DNA of 64,000 nt from Mycobacterium sp. 852002-51163_SCH5372311 (GCF_001667115.1 NZ_LZIJ01000079.1:1-64000), one strand, 5' to 3'. Positions 28,185-37,826 are shown, counted from the first letter of the stretch. The notes: generated by a model from the sequence alone, not told the origin. Translations and numbers: made by a program.

Positions 28185-29978
28185 CTACCGCACGACCTCG
28201 CGGTGGCCGGCGTCCAATCGGCGGGTCCAGCCGCGTGCGTCCAGGTGTTCCAACAACGGGATCGCTACCCGCCGTGTGGTGGAAAGCGCCTGCCGCGCTT
28301 GGCTTGTGGTGAACGGCTGCTCGAGCCGCGCCAGCTCCCGCATGGCCAGCGCAGGTGCCGTGGGCAGCAGCACCACGCCGTCTCGCAGCCGCAGCACGCG
28401 GCCGGCGCGCTCGGCCGCAGCCAGTTCCCGCACACCAAGGTGCAGCGCCGACAGCTCGTAGGCCTCCGGCGCGCGGAACGGCTCGGCCCGCAGCCGGGTT
28501 TCCAGCTCGCCCACCGCCACTTCGGCGCGGCCGAGGTCGTCACGAGCACCGGCCACCCGGATATGGCCGCCATCCTGCTCGAGCCCGGCGTCGCGGGCGA
28601 CTGCGTCGAGCAGCGCCTTATCGGGCAGCGCGAGCAGGTCACATGCCGCGCCGCGAGATAGCCCCGCAGCCAACGGGTCTCGGGTGTGCAGTTCGTCTAC
28701 CGCTGCCCGCAATCGCTGCTGCCACGCGTCATACGCCGGCCGATGCACCCACCAGCCCCCCACCACCCGCACCTCGGCCGGCACGGACTCTCTTGACAAT
28801 CCCAGCCGGCGAAGGTGGCTTTCGGGCACCGCACCCCGGCGGGCGACCTCTGCCACGACGTCACCGCGGGCGTCCATCGCGGCCAGCACAGCCGCACGGC
28901 GCGCGCTGTCGCCGCGCCGGCGCAACACCGGTGGATCGGCGTCGAGCACCTGAGCGCCGCCGAGCACTCCAGCGCTGCCAGGCACACGCCACACCAGCCG
29001 ATCGCCGAGAACCAGCGGCAGTCGCCTGTCGAGGGTCAGTCGCCCGTGATCGTCGTCGAAAGGTCGCAGCCGCGCGGGCACAGCCGCTGTCCCGACGTGA
29101 ACCACGATTTGCGTCGCGACCTCGGTCAACGGGCCGCCCGTAGTACGGCGCACATCGAGCGTGCGGGTGCTCGGCCAGGCGTCCGGAGTGACAAGGGCGT
29201 CACCGCGGTGGATCGCATCGCGTGAGACACCGCGCAGGTTCAGCGCCACGCGAGCCACCGGTCCGAGGGTGGCGTAGGGCTGGCCGCAGCTCTGCAGACC
29301 CCGGATAACCGCCGAGCGCATGCGCTTCGCGCCGACCACGTCCAGCCGGTCACCGCAGGCCACGGTGCCGGCAGCGAGCGTGCCGGTCACGACGGTGCCC
29401 GCGCCGGTGATGGTGAACGATCGATCCACCCACAGGCGCAACCGCGAGGTGGTGTCGGGGACCGGCAACCGATCCAGGACGCCGTCGAGGGCGGCCCGCA
29501 ACTCGTCCAGGCCGGTGCCGTCGACAGCGGACACGATCACCCCGGGCGCATCCCGCAGACCCGTCTCGGCCAGCTCCGCACGCGCCTGCGCCAGAACCTC
29601 CGCCCCGCGCTCCGGCGCCCGGTCGGCGCGGGTGATCGCGATGAGGCCATGACGAATTCCCAACGCCGCGACCGCATCTCGATGGTCGCTGGATTGCGCT
29701 CGCCAACCCTCGTCAGCGGCAACGACGAAGCAGACCACCGGCGCCGGCCCGAGGCCGGCCAGCGTGTTGGCCAGGAAGCGCTGGTGTCCGGGCACGTCGA
29801 CAAACGCGATCGAGCGGCCCGACGGCAGCGTCGTCCAGGCGAAGCCGAGGTCGATGGTCAGTCCCCGGCGGCGCTCTTCCTCCCACCGGTCGGGCTCCAT
29901 ACCGGTGAGGGCACGAATGAGGGTGCTCTTGCCATGGTCCACGTGGCCGGCGGTAGCGATGACGTTCCGGACGGGCAC
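28185..29978 (-). CDS. selB: Selenocysteine-specific elongation factor SelB
   Basis: This 597-residue GTPase has GHVDHGKST (P-loop), RRRGLTIDLGFAW (switch I), DVPGHQRFL and the ITRAD guanine-specificity box. After the EF-Tu-like domains come the C-terminal winged-helix repeats that bind the SECIS hairpin (SLALPDK-type helices, then ALSTTRRVAIPLLEHLDARG). It delivers Sec-tRNA to UGA codons marked by SECIS, here in the fdh mRNA encoded nearby. GTG start 3 bp after the selA stop, so translationally linked. Length is typical for bacterial SelB. Confidence 0.96.
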   Translation of the reverse strand: MPVRNVIATAGHVDHGKSTLIRALTGMEPDRWEEERRRGLTIDLGFAWTTLPSGRSIAFVDVPGHQRFLANTLAGLGPAPVVCFVVAADEGWRAQSSDHRDAVAALGIRHGLIAITRADRAPERGAEVLAQARAELAETGLRDAPGVIVSAVDGTGLDELRAALDGVLDRLPVPDTTSRLRLWVDRSFTITGAGTVVTGTLAAGTVACGDRLDVVGAKRMRSAVIRGLQSCGQPYATLGPVARVALNLRGVSRDAIHRGDALVTPDAWPSTRTLDVRRTTGGPLTEVATQIVVHVGTAAVPARLRPFDDDHGRLTLDRRLPLVLGDRLVWRVPGSAGVLGGAQVLDADPPVLRRRGDSARRAAVLAAMDARGDVVAEVARRGAVPESHLRRLGLSRESVPAEVRVVGGWWVHRPAYDAWQQRLRAAVDELHTRDPLAAGLSRGAACDLLALPDKALLDAVARDAGLEQDGGHIRVAGARDDLGRAEVAVGELETRLRAEPFRAPEAYELSALHLGVRELAAAERAGRVLRLRDGVVLLPTAPALAMRELARLEQPFTTSQARQALSTTRRVAIPLLEHLDARGWTRRLDAGHREVVR

Positions 29979-29981
29979 GAT

Positions 29982-31289
29982 CTAGCGGTCCGTGCCTAAC
30001 GCTGCGCGTACAGCGTCCAGCAGGCGATCGTCGTCGGACTCGGGTATACAGCGCAGGTCCAGCAGGCAGGCGCCGTCGTGCACCCGCGGCAGCACTGCGG
30101 GATCCCCCGCGCGCAGCAGGGCGGCGGCGGACTCGGGGAGCCGTACCGCCCATCCGGGCAGGGGAACGCCGGGCGCTCCCCCGCCACCGATCCGCCCGTC
30201 GTGTGCGACGACGGGCGCGCCGACCGCCGCGGCCAGCCGCTCGGCCCGGGCGCGCAGCCGTTCGGGATCGGCGTGCAGGGACTGCGTCACCGGCGATACC
30301 CCGGCCCGAACGGTCGCCTCGAGCGCGGCCAGGGTGAGTTTGTCGGCGCGCACGGCGCGTGCCAGCGGATGCCGTGCCATCCGGGCCACTACGTCCGCGC
30401 GGCCGAGCACCACACCAGCCTGGGGCCCACCGAGCAGTTTGTCGCCGCTGGCGGTCACGACGTCGGCGCCGTCGGACAGCGCGGTCGCGGCGTCGGGCTC
30501 GTCGGGCAGCAACGGGTCGGGCGCGAGCAGTCCGCTGCCGAGGTCGGCGACCAACGGCACCTCCCGCTCCGCGGTCAACGTCCGAAGCTCGGGCAGCGAG
30601 ACGCTGGCCGTAAAGCCTTCCACCCGGAAGTTGCTCTGGTGCACCTTGAGCACGCACCCGGTCTGCGGGCCGATCGCCTCCGCATAGTCCTTGAGATGCG
30701 TGCGGTTGGTGGTGCCCACCTCACGCAGCCGGGCACCGGTAGACGCGATCAGGTCGGGCAGCCGGAACCCGGCGCCGATCTCGATCAGCTCGCCACGGCT
30801 CACCACGACCTCTCTGGCGCCAGCTAGCGCGGTGGTCGCCAGCACCAGCGCCGCGGCGCCGTTGTTCACCACCAGCGCGTCCTCGGCTACCGGACAGGCG
30901 GTGAGCACGGCCTCGCGCACAGCGACGCCCCGCTTGGAGCGGGTGCCGGTGGCCAGGTCGAGTTCGACGTCGACGTAGCCGCTAGCCTCGACCAGCGCTT
31001 CGACCGCGCCCGCGGCCAGCGGCGCACGGCCCAGGTTGGTGTGTACGACGACGCCGGTGGCGTTGAGAACCGGCTTCAGTGACGTGGTGGTGCGGGCGGC
31101 CAGGGACGCCAGCACGCCGTGCTGCACCTGGTCGGGCGCCAGGTCACCGCGCCGGGCCTGGTCTTGGATATCACGCACCACCGATCTGACGACGTGCTCG
31201 CCCAACCGCGCCCGCGCGCGCTGCACCGCCGGCAGCGCGAGCAACTGATCCGTGCGCGGAATCAGCCGGCGCGGGTCGACCTGCGTCAC
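29982..31289 (-). CDS. selA: L-seryl-tRNA(Sec) selenium transferase SelA
   Basis: This 435-residue PLP enzyme shows LKPVLNATGVVVHTNLGRAP, VNNGAAALVLA and the Schiff-base lysine in SGDKLLGGPQAG. It converts Ser-tRNA(Sec) to Sec-tRNA(Sec) using selenophosphate. The GTG at 31289 has AGGAGG 3 nt upstream and is chosen over the frame start at 31436, which would overlap tRNA-Sec. tRNA-Sec lies 59 bp upstream on the same strand, so tRNA, selA and selB may form one transcript. Confidence 0.96.
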   Translation of the reverse strand: MTQVDPRRLIPRTDQLLALPAVQRARARLGEHVVRSVVRDIQDQARRGDLAPDQVQHGVLASLAARTTTSLKPVLNATGVVVHTNLGRAPLAAGAVEALVEASGYVDVELDLATGTRSKRGVAVREAVLTACPVAEDALVVNNGAAALVLATTALAGAREVVVSRGELIEIGAGFRLPDLIASTGARLREVGTTNRTHLKDYAEAIGPQTGCVLKVHQSNFRVEGFTASVSLPELRTLTAEREVPLVADLGSGLLAPDPLLPDEPDAATALSDGADVVTASGDKLLGGPQAGVVLGRADVVARMARHPLARAVRADKLTLAALEATVRAGVSPVTQSLHADPERLRARAERLAAAVGAPVVAHDGRIGGGGAPGVPLPGWAVRLPESAAALLRAGDPAVLPRVHDGACLLDLRCIPESDDDRLLDAVRAALGTDR

Positions 31290-31348
31290 GTTCCTCCTCG
31301 GTCTCGTCCCCTCGGTCTCGTCGGCCCCTCGGTCTCGTCGGCAGAGGG

Positions 31349-31444
31349 TGGCGGAGACGGACGGGAATCGAACCCGCCAGACCGAGCTGCTCGATCTCAC
31401 CGGTTTTGAAGACCGGGGGGACCACCAGGAACCCAAACGTCTCC
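31349..31444 (-). tRNA. selC: tRNA-Sec (anticodon UCA)
   Basis: Read on the minus strand, GGAGACG (from 31444) pairs with CGTCTCC (ending at 31353) as acceptor stem, followed by encoded GCCA (31352-31349). The anticodon TCA is at 31409-31407 within CTTCAAA, flanked by CCGGT/ACCGG-type stem bases. A long variable arm (GAGATCGAGCAGCTCGGTCT) and a GGTTCGATTCC T-loop follow. Length of about 96 nt with a long extra arm is characteristic of bacterial tRNA-Sec. It inserts selenocysteine at UGA with SelB. Confidence 0.95.
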
Positions 31445-31467
31445 ATCGGTAAACCTAGCTTCCAGCA

Positions 31468-31530
31468 CCGCGAAAGTGCGATTGGCGACGCGTTTGCCGA
31501 GTGGCGCCGTCGGTAGTTGCACCTTCGCGG
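31468..31530. repeat. Long imperfect hairpin between tRNA-Sec and selD
   Basis: CCGCGAAAGTGC (31468-31479) pairs with GCACCTTCGCGG (31519-31530) with one mismatch, and inner GCGACGC/GCGCCGTCG bases can extend the structure. It lies in the divergent promoter region of tRNA-Sec and selD. It may be a dispersed mycobacterial intergenic palindrome or a regulatory structure. Confidence 0.4.
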
Positions 31531-31547
31531 ACACGTACGCTCGGCCC

Positions 31548-32519
31548 ATGTCCCAGACGCGGCTCACGGGGTATGCGCACGGCGGCGGCTGCGCGTGCAA
31601 GATACCGCCCGGCGAACTCGAAGAGGCGGTGCGTGGCCTGGTCGGGCAGCCGAGCGAGAACGTCCTCGTCGGGCTCGACGACGGCGACGACGCGGCCGCG
31701 GTGCTGGTCGGCGACCTGGCGGTGCTGTCGACGGCGGACTTCTTCACGCCGGTCGTCGACGACGCCTACGACTGGGGCCGCATCGCCGCGGCCAACGCGC
31801 TGTCCGACGTGTACGCGATGGGCGGACGCCCGGTGGTCGCGATCAACCTCGTCGGGTGGCCGCGCGATCTGCTGCCGCTCGAGCTGATGACGGAGGTGCT
31901 GCGCGGGGGACTGGCGGTGGCGTCGGAGGCGGCCTGCCCGGTGATCGGTGGCCATTCCATCGACGACCCGGAACCGAAGTACGGCATGGCCGTAACCGGA
32001 GTCGCCGATCCCGGCAAGCTGCTGCGCAACGACGCCGCCGAACCGGGTCTGCCGCTGACCCTCACCAAGCCGCTCGGTGTTGGCCTTCTCAACAACCGGC
32101 ACAAGCAGACCGGTGAGGTCTTCAAAGAGGCGATAGCAACCATGACCCAGCTGAATCGCGACGCTGCCACAGCTGCGGTGGCCGCCGGCGTGCGCGCGGC
32201 CACCGACGTGACGGGGTTCGGTCTGCTCGGACACCTGCACAAAATGTGCCGGGCCTCCCAGGTAGGGGCGGTCGTCGAGCGTGCCGCGGTGCCGGTGCTC
32301 GACGCCGCGCGTGAGGCGCTGCGCGACGGGTACGTCTCGGGCGGCACCCGACGCAATCTCGACTGGGTGCGCCCGCATCTACGGCACAACGTCGCTGAGG
32401 ACGACCTGCTACTGCTGGCCGACGCCCAGACCTCGGGCGGCCTGCTCGTCGTCGGCGAGATACCCGGCTATCCCGTGATCGGCCACACCGTCGCGGGCGC
32501 AGGCATCGAGATCCGCTGA
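31548..32519 (+). CDS. selD: Selenide, water dikinase SelD
   Basis: This 323-residue enzyme makes selenophosphate from selenide and ATP. The active-site segment is YAHGGGCACKIPP with Cys15 in the position that is Sec in some species, so this is a Cys-form enzyme needing no UGA read-through. ATP-binding blocks DDAAAVLVGD, STADFFTPVVDD, GGHSIDDPEPKYGMAVTG and TGFGLLGHLHKM are present. ATG at 31548 fits the family; the frame to 31476 is longer without support. Divergent from tRNA-Sec/selA/selB and convergent with the fdh operon end (8 bp). Confidence 0.96.
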   Translation: MSQTRLTGYAHGGGCACKIPPGELEEAVRGLVGQPSENVLVGLDDGDDAAAVLVGDLAVLSTADFFTPVVDDAYDWGRIAAANALSDVYAMGGRPVVAINLVGWPRDLLPLELMTEVLRGGLAVASEAACPVIGGHSIDDPEPKYGMAVTGVADPGKLLRNDAAEPGLPLTLTKPLGVGLLNNRHKQTGEVFKEAIATMTQLNRDAATAAVAAGVRAATDVTGFGLLGHLHKMCRASQVGAVVERAAVPVLDAAREALRDGYVSGGTRRNLDWVRPHLRHNVAEDDLLLLADAQTSGGLLVVGEIPGYPVIGHTVAGAGIEIR

Positions 32520-32527
32520 ACCCCGCG

Positions 32528-33589
32528 TCAGCCACCTGTCGTGATCGAGTCGTCGGTGATGCCCGCCGCCCGGCGGGCAGCCAGCCGGCGCTTCTGCGGC
32601 TCGATCGTGTAGCGCGGATCGCGGGCGGACTCCAGCCCCGCCTCGAACACGCCGAACCGGGTGAGTGCCGACGCCGCCATCAGCGCCAGGCCCGACACCA
32701 CCGCGACGCCACGATGCCGCCCGCCGAGCAGCGTCCCCAATCCGCCCGCGATGACCAGCCGCTCGCTCCACCGCAGCATCCGGCCCGGGGCGCCGTGATG
32801 CAGCGGCTCGGCGGCCACCGGGTCCATCCGGCGTTCCAAGACCTTCGTCGCGACCAGATCGCCCACCACGCCGAGGACGGCGAGGCGCCGCGCCGGACCG
32901 GTCTCGGCGACGGGCGTGGTGATCATCGCCAGACCCGAGGCGGCAAGGCTGGCCGAGCTGACGAAGACGAACGGCAGGTGCTCGTGGGCGGCGTTCCACG
33001 TCGGGGTCGCGGTGTCGCCGAGCAGCACCGCGGTGTAAACGGCCAGCGGTGCCGCGAACAGGCCGGCCTCCAAACCGGCGGGCCCTTCGACCGCCCGCAG
33101 CACAGGCCGCAACGGCCCCAACGGAATTCGCTCGCCCGTCAGACGGTCTACCTCCGCCGCCGCGGCAATGCCGGTCCCCGCGCTGAAGGCGCTGAGAATC
33201 CACGAGCCTAGGCTCATCGGCGACGTGAGCTTGATGGTCCGCATCATGTTGACGAATCGCTCGGGCCGGCCCAGATCCTTGACCAGGGCGGCCGCGCTGA
33301 GTATCACGGCCACCAGCGCCGAGAGCCGCGCGTTGCGGCGCAGTGCCGGACGCCCGGTGAGCTGGGCGCCGGCGGCGAGCAATCCCGACCCGCCGGCCAC
33401 GCCGCCGAGGAACAGGTACGCCCCGACCTCGTGTCCCCACGGTGCCGGCTTGACCACCGGGCGTCCGTAATAGCTGGTGAATTCCGCCTCGGGCACCATC
33501 AGGGTCTCGTCGCGGCGCCTCTTCCCCCGCTTACGACGACCGCCGCCGGCTTGCGGCGGTCGTAAGCTGTCGAACTCCGACGTGCTCAC
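32528..33589 (-). CDS. NrfD-type membrane subunit of formate dehydrogenase
   Basis: This 353-residue integral membrane protein has the NrfD/PsrC pattern: an N-terminal GRPVVKPAPWGHEVGAYLFL, LGRPERFVNMMRTIKLTSPM and about eight hydrophobic helices. It takes electrons from the iron-sulfur subunit and passes them to quinone. The GTG at 33589 overlaps the stop of fdhB by 4 nt (GTGA). The frame continues open upstream to 34438 but that part is a shadow of fdhB. The N-terminal 30 residues are Arg/Lys-rich (GGGRRKRGKRRRDE), suggesting a cytoplasmic N-terminus. Confidence 0.88.
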   Translation of the reverse strand: MSTSEFDSLRPPQAGGGRRKRGKRRRDETLMVPEAEFTSYYGRPVVKPAPWGHEVGAYLFLGGVAGGSGLLAAGAQLTGRPALRRNARLSALVAVILSAAALVKDLGRPERFVNMMRTIKLTSPMSLGSWILSAFSAGTGIAAAAEVDRLTGERIPLGPLRPVLRAVEGPAGLEAGLFAAPLAVYTAVLLGDTATPTWNAAHEHLPFVFVSSASLAASGLAMITTPVAETGPARRLAVLGVVGDLVATKVLERRMDPVAAEPLHHGAPGRMLRWSERLVIAGGLGTLLGGRHRGVAVVSGLALMAASALTRFGVFEAGLESARDPRYTIEPQKRRLAARRAAGITDDSITTGG

Positions 33590-34548
33590 GGACGCTTCCA
33601 AAAGGCCAGCGCCGCGGCCGCGACCATGCCGGCCCCCGCCATGCCGGCCCGTTTGAACATCTGCATCAGGTCGGCGGTAGGTACCCGAGGGTCGGGCGGC
33701 AGGCCGTAGACCTCCGGCTCGTCCAGCAGCAGAAAGACCGACCCGGTGCCGCCGACGCCGTCGTGCTCGTTGGCGCCGTAAAGGCGGGCCTCGGTGAGCC
33801 CCTGCGCGTGCAATTCGGCGACCCGTTCGCGGGCCTGCGCCACGAGCTCGTCGTGGTTGCCGAACTTGATCGACGTCGTGGGGCACGTCTTGGCGCAGGC
33901 GGGTGTCTGGTCTTCGACGAGCCGGTCGTAACAGAGCGTGCATTTCTGGGCGACACCGGTGACGAACTTTTCGGCCGGCCGATCCGACCGCTGAGCCGGC
34001 GTCGTGTAGGTCCCGTCGCTGCGGCGTTCGACCACGCCGAAGGGGCAACCGGCAACACAGGTGCCACACCCGTTGCAGACGTCGTCCTGCACGACGACGG
34101 TGCCGAACTCGGTGCGGAACAACGCGCCCGTCGGGCAGACGTCCAGGCAGCCGGCGTGCGTGCAATGCTTGCAGACGTCCGAGGCCATCAGCCAGCGGAA
34201 CTCCGGAGTGTCGGGCGGTGTGGTATCCAGCGGGCCAGGCAGCTTCGGCATACCCAGGTTCACCAGCGCGCGTCCCGATTCCCGCGCCTGCTCGATGCGG
34301 TCGCGGCCCTGCTCGATGAACGCGACGTGCCGCCACGTGCTGGCACCCAAGTGCCCGGTGTTGTCGTAGGACGAGCCCAGCAACTCCAGCTCGCCGTCGA
34401 GCGGATTGCGGTTCCACTCCTTGCAGGCCACTTCGCACGCCTTACAGCCGATACAGATCGACGTGTCGGTGAAGAAACCCTTGCGCGGCTTGGGATCTGG
34501 CCACCGCGCGTCGGCGGTGGGATCGGTCGGTCCTGCCAGCTGGCCCAT
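33586..34548 (-). CDS. fdhB: Formate dehydrogenase iron-sulfur subunit
   Basis: This 320-residue ferredoxin-like protein has four cysteine groups for [4Fe-4S] clusters: CIGCKACEVAC, CKHCTHAGCLDVC, CNGCGTCVAGC and CTLCYDRLVEDQTPAC. It ends with a hydrophobic segment (AGMAGAGMVAAAALAF) that could anchor it to the membrane. It relays electrons from FdhA to the NrfD subunit. Its ATG overlaps the fdhA stop by one base (TGATG), and its own stop overlaps the NrfD start. Confidence 0.95.
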   Translation of the reverse strand: MGQLAGPTDPTADARWPDPKPRKGFFTDTSICIGCKACEVACKEWNRNPLDGELELLGSSYDNTGHLGASTWRHVAFIEQGRDRIEQARESGRALVNLGMPKLPGPLDTTPPDTPEFRWLMASDVCKHCTHAGCLDVCPTGALFRTEFGTVVVQDDVCNGCGTCVAGCPFGVVERRSDGTYTTPAQRSDRPAEKFVTGVAQKCTLCYDRLVEDQTPACAKTCPTTSIKFGNHDELVAQARERVAELHAQGLTEARLYGANEHDGVGGTGSVFLLLDEPEVYGLPPDPRVPTADLMQMFKRAGMAGAGMVAAAALAFWKRP

Positions 34549-37500
34549 CAGCCCTCCCGTTCCGGGTCGGTGACGCGCGCCTTACCCGTCTCGACGGTCG
34601 CACCCGCCCGCGACTGATACTCCTCGACCAGGCGCAGCAGCGCCTCGCCCTGCGGCCGGCGGCCCGGACGGATGTCGCACGAGCCGGCTTTGGACTCCTG
34701 GATCTGTACGTTCGGGTCCAGGGTGACGCCGAGCAGGTCGTTGGCCGCGTCCCCGCTCACCACCGCGTCACCGCCGACGCCCCAATGGTAGGGCAGCCCG
34801 ATCTGGTGAACGGTGCGACCGCCGATCACCAGGGGCGTAACACGTTCGGTGACAAGCACTTTGGCCTCAATGGCGGCCCGCGGAGAAACAATGGTAGCCC
34901 AGCCGTAGGGTTCCAAGCCCCGTTCGGCGGCCAACTCCGGAGAGACCTCGCAGAACATCTCGGGCTGCAACTCGGACAGGTAGGGCAGCCAGCGACTCAT
35001 CCCACCCGCGGTGTGATGCTCGGTGAGCCTGTAGGTGGTGAACACGTACGGGTACACCTCGGCTCCTGGCTCGTCGGCACTCGGTGCGCTCAGATTGTCC
35101 TTGCGCGGGAACATGATTCGCGACGGGTTCTGCTGCTGCGGGTAGAGCGCGTTGGCGACCGGCGACTCCTGCGGTTCGTAGTGCGTGGGCAGCGGGCCGT
35201 CGACCATGCCCTTGGGCGCGAACAGCCAGCCCTTGCCGTCGGCCTGCATGACGAACGGGTCGTCGCCGGCCAGGGCGTCGGGTCCGCCGACGTCCGGGTC
35301 CGGCCGCGCGTGCGGCGCGCGGTCCACCGGAAAGTCGGGCACGTCGTCGCCAACCCAGCGGCCCTGCTGCTCGTCCCACCAGATGCACTTCTTGCGCTCG
35401 CTCCAGGGCTTGCCGTCGGGGTCGGCGGACGCCCGGTTGTAGAGGATGCGACGGTCGGCGGGCCACGCCCAGCCCCACTCCGACTGACTCGGGCTCGGGC
35501 CACCGTGTGGCACCCGGCGGGCGGCCTGGTTGACCCCGTCGGCATACACCCCGGAGTAGATCCAGCAGCCGCACGACGTCGAACCGTCGGCGCGCAGTTC
35601 GGTGTACCCGGACACGGGCGTGCCGGCGTCGGGCCCGGACAGGTGACAGCCGTTGATCTCGGCCACTATCGATTCGGGATCCGGCTCGCCGTGCTCGTCG
35701 ACGGGATAGTCCCACGTCAGATCGAGCAGCGGGCGGTCGCGTTCGTCGGTCGAACCGGCCAGCCGGGCGCGGATTCGCTTGCCCAGCTCGACGAAGAACT
35801 GCAGTTCGCTCTGGCAGTCGCCGGGCGGTGCGACGGCCTGATGCCGCCACTGCACCAGCCGTTGCGTCTGGGTGAACGATCCGGCCTTTTCGACGTGGGT
35901 GGCCGCCGGGAAGAAGAACACCTCGGTCTCGATGTCCTCGGTGCGCAACTCGCCGGACGCGATTTCCGGACCGTCCTTCCACCAGGTGGCCGACTCGATG
36001 AGGTTGAGGTCGCGGACCACCAGCCACTTCAGGTGCGACATGCCGAGTCGCTGCAGGCGGCCGTGCGCCGATCCGACGGCCGGGTTCTGGCCCAGCAGGA
36101 AGTACCCGTCGACGTCGTCTTCCATCATCGACATCACCGTCTGATACGTGCCGTGCGGACCGTCGATCCGCGGCAGGTAGTCGTAGACCCAGTCGTTGTC
36201 TTCCCGCGCGGCCTCGCCCCACCAGGCTTTGAGCAGGCTGACGATGTAGGCGTCGGCGTTGGCCCAGAAGCCTTTCTGGCTCTTGGGCCCGACGGCGTCG
36301 ACGTACTCGCCGAAGCTGTCGTGGACGCCGGCCATGGGCATCGGCAGGTAACCGGGAAGCAGGTTGAACAGCGTCGGGATGTCGGTGGATCCCTGGATGG
36401 TGGCGTGTCCGCGCAGCGCCATGATGCCGCTGCCCGGGCGTCCGACGTTGCCCAGCAGCAGCTGCAAAATCGTTGCGGTACGGATGAATTGGGCGCCGAG
36501 CGTGTGCTGTGTCCAGCCCACCGCGTACGCGAAACACGTGGTGCGGTCGCGGTTGGAGTTTTCCACGATAGTGCGGGCCAGATAGTCGAAGTCCCGGATG
36601 CTGACGCCGCAGACGTCGCGCACCATCTCGGGTGTGTAGCGGGCGTAGTGCCGCTTGAGGATCTGGAACACCGTCTGCGGATGTTGCAGCGTCTCGTCGC
36701 GCAGCACACGGGCATGCGGCAAGGGCGGTCCGCCGCTGCCGTGCACATCGCCCGCGGCACGGTCCGAGGCGTCGGCTCCGTGTTCGTGATCGGTGTCCTG
36801 CTCCGCTTCCTGCTCCGCATAAGCCCATGTCGACGGGTCGTACTTTCCGGTCTCGGGGTCGAAGCCGGAGAACAGACCGCCTAGATCCTCAGCGTCCCGG
36901 TAGTTTTCGTTGATCAACGTCGCGGCGTTGGTGTAGGCCAGTACGTACTCCTTGAACCACAGCTCGTGGGTGAGCACGTGGTTGATCAGCGCTCCCAGCA
37001 GCACCACGTCGGAGCCGGCCCGGATCGGAATGTGCTTGTCGCACACCGCCGAAGTGCGGGTGAACCGCGGGTCGACGTGAATAACCTTGGCGCCGCGGGC
37101 CTTAGCCTCTTCGACCCACTGGAAGCCGACCGGATGGCACTCGGCCATGTTGGAGCCCTGGATGACGATGCAGTCCGAGTTGGCCATGTCTTGCAGTGAC
37201 TGGGTGGCGCCGCCGCGCCCGAAGGAGGTTCCCAGACCGGGAACCGTGGCGGAGTGTCAAATACGGGCTTGGTTCTCGATCTGAATGGCACCCGCGGCGG
37301 TGAAGAGTTTCTTGATGACGTAGTTCTCTTCGTTGTCCAGCGTCGCGCCGCCCAGGGCGGCGATCTTCATGGTGCGCCGCAGCGGATGGCCCTTCTTGTC
37401 GATGTCCTGCCAGGCGTGGCGGCGGGCCTCGACGAAGCGATCGGCGACCATGTCGATGGCGGTGTCGAGGTCCAGCGATTGCCATTCGGTAGAGCGAGGG

Positions 37501-37826
37501 GCGCGGTAGAGCATCTTGATCTGCCGCCCCGGCGAGTTGACCAGCTGCTCACTGGCCGAGCCCTTGGGACACAGCCGGCCGCGGGATATCGGCGAATCGG
37601 GATCGCCCTCGATCTGAACGACCTTCTCGTCCTTGACATATACCCGCTGCCCGCAGCCGACCGCGCAGTATGGGCAAACGCTTTGCACCACCCGGTCGGC
37701 CGTCGACGTGCGCGGGGCGATGGCGCGAGTCTGCTTGGAGGTGACCGCCGGCCCGCGCCCGAGCACATCCCCCGAACGCAACTGACGGATGACGGGCCAT
37801 TCCAGGAAAAGTCGCGGGATTGCCAT
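34548..37826 (-). CDS. fdhA: Formate dehydrogenase catalytic subunit, selenocysteine-containing (UGA at 37259-37257)
   Basis: This 1,092-residue molybdopterin oxidoreductase is read through one in-frame TGA. Residues 51-86 hold the N-terminal [4Fe-4S] motif CPYCAVGCG...RLCPKG. The frame then reads ENQARI, TGA (residue 190), HSATVPGLGTSFGRGG, exactly the Sec position of formate dehydrogenases (ARxUH). The rest shows CIVIQGSNMAECHPV, CFAYAVGWTQHTLG, GSFTQTQRLVQW and HQIGLPYHWG. It oxidises formate to CO2 at a Mo or W bis-MGD centre. Start ATG is fixed by a stop 12 bp upstream, and no Tat signal is visible. Conceptual translation without Sec would wrongly split it into two genes (34548-37187 and 37257-37826). 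Confidence 0.95.
37227..37259 (-). promoter_or_regulatory. Bacterial SECIS hairpin next to the Sec UGA codon
   Basis: On the fdhA mRNA the UGA (37259-37257) is followed after 11 nt by GGTTCCC (37245-37239), the loop GGTCT (37238-37234) and GGGAACC (37233-37227), a perfect 7-bp stem. The GG in the apical loop lies 18 nt after the UGA, and the GGUCU loop resembles that of E. coli fdhF SECIS, which SelB binds. Confidence 0.9.

Noticed and set aside
32528..34438. 636-codon NrfD frame as a fusion protein
   Set aside because: The upstream part is a shadow of fdhB; the GTG at 33589 overlaps the fdhB stop in the usual 4-nt manner.
34785..36884. 699-codon plus-strand ORF opposite fdhA
   Set aside because: It lies entirely antisense to conserved fdhA sequence, is Val/Gly/Asp-rich from GC-skewed third positions, and has no domain or ribosome site.
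37257..37259. TGA in fdhA as a true stop, making two genes or a pseudogene
   Set aside because: The UGA is at the Sec position, followed by a SECIS-like hairpin, and tRNA-Sec, selA, selB and selD are adjacent.
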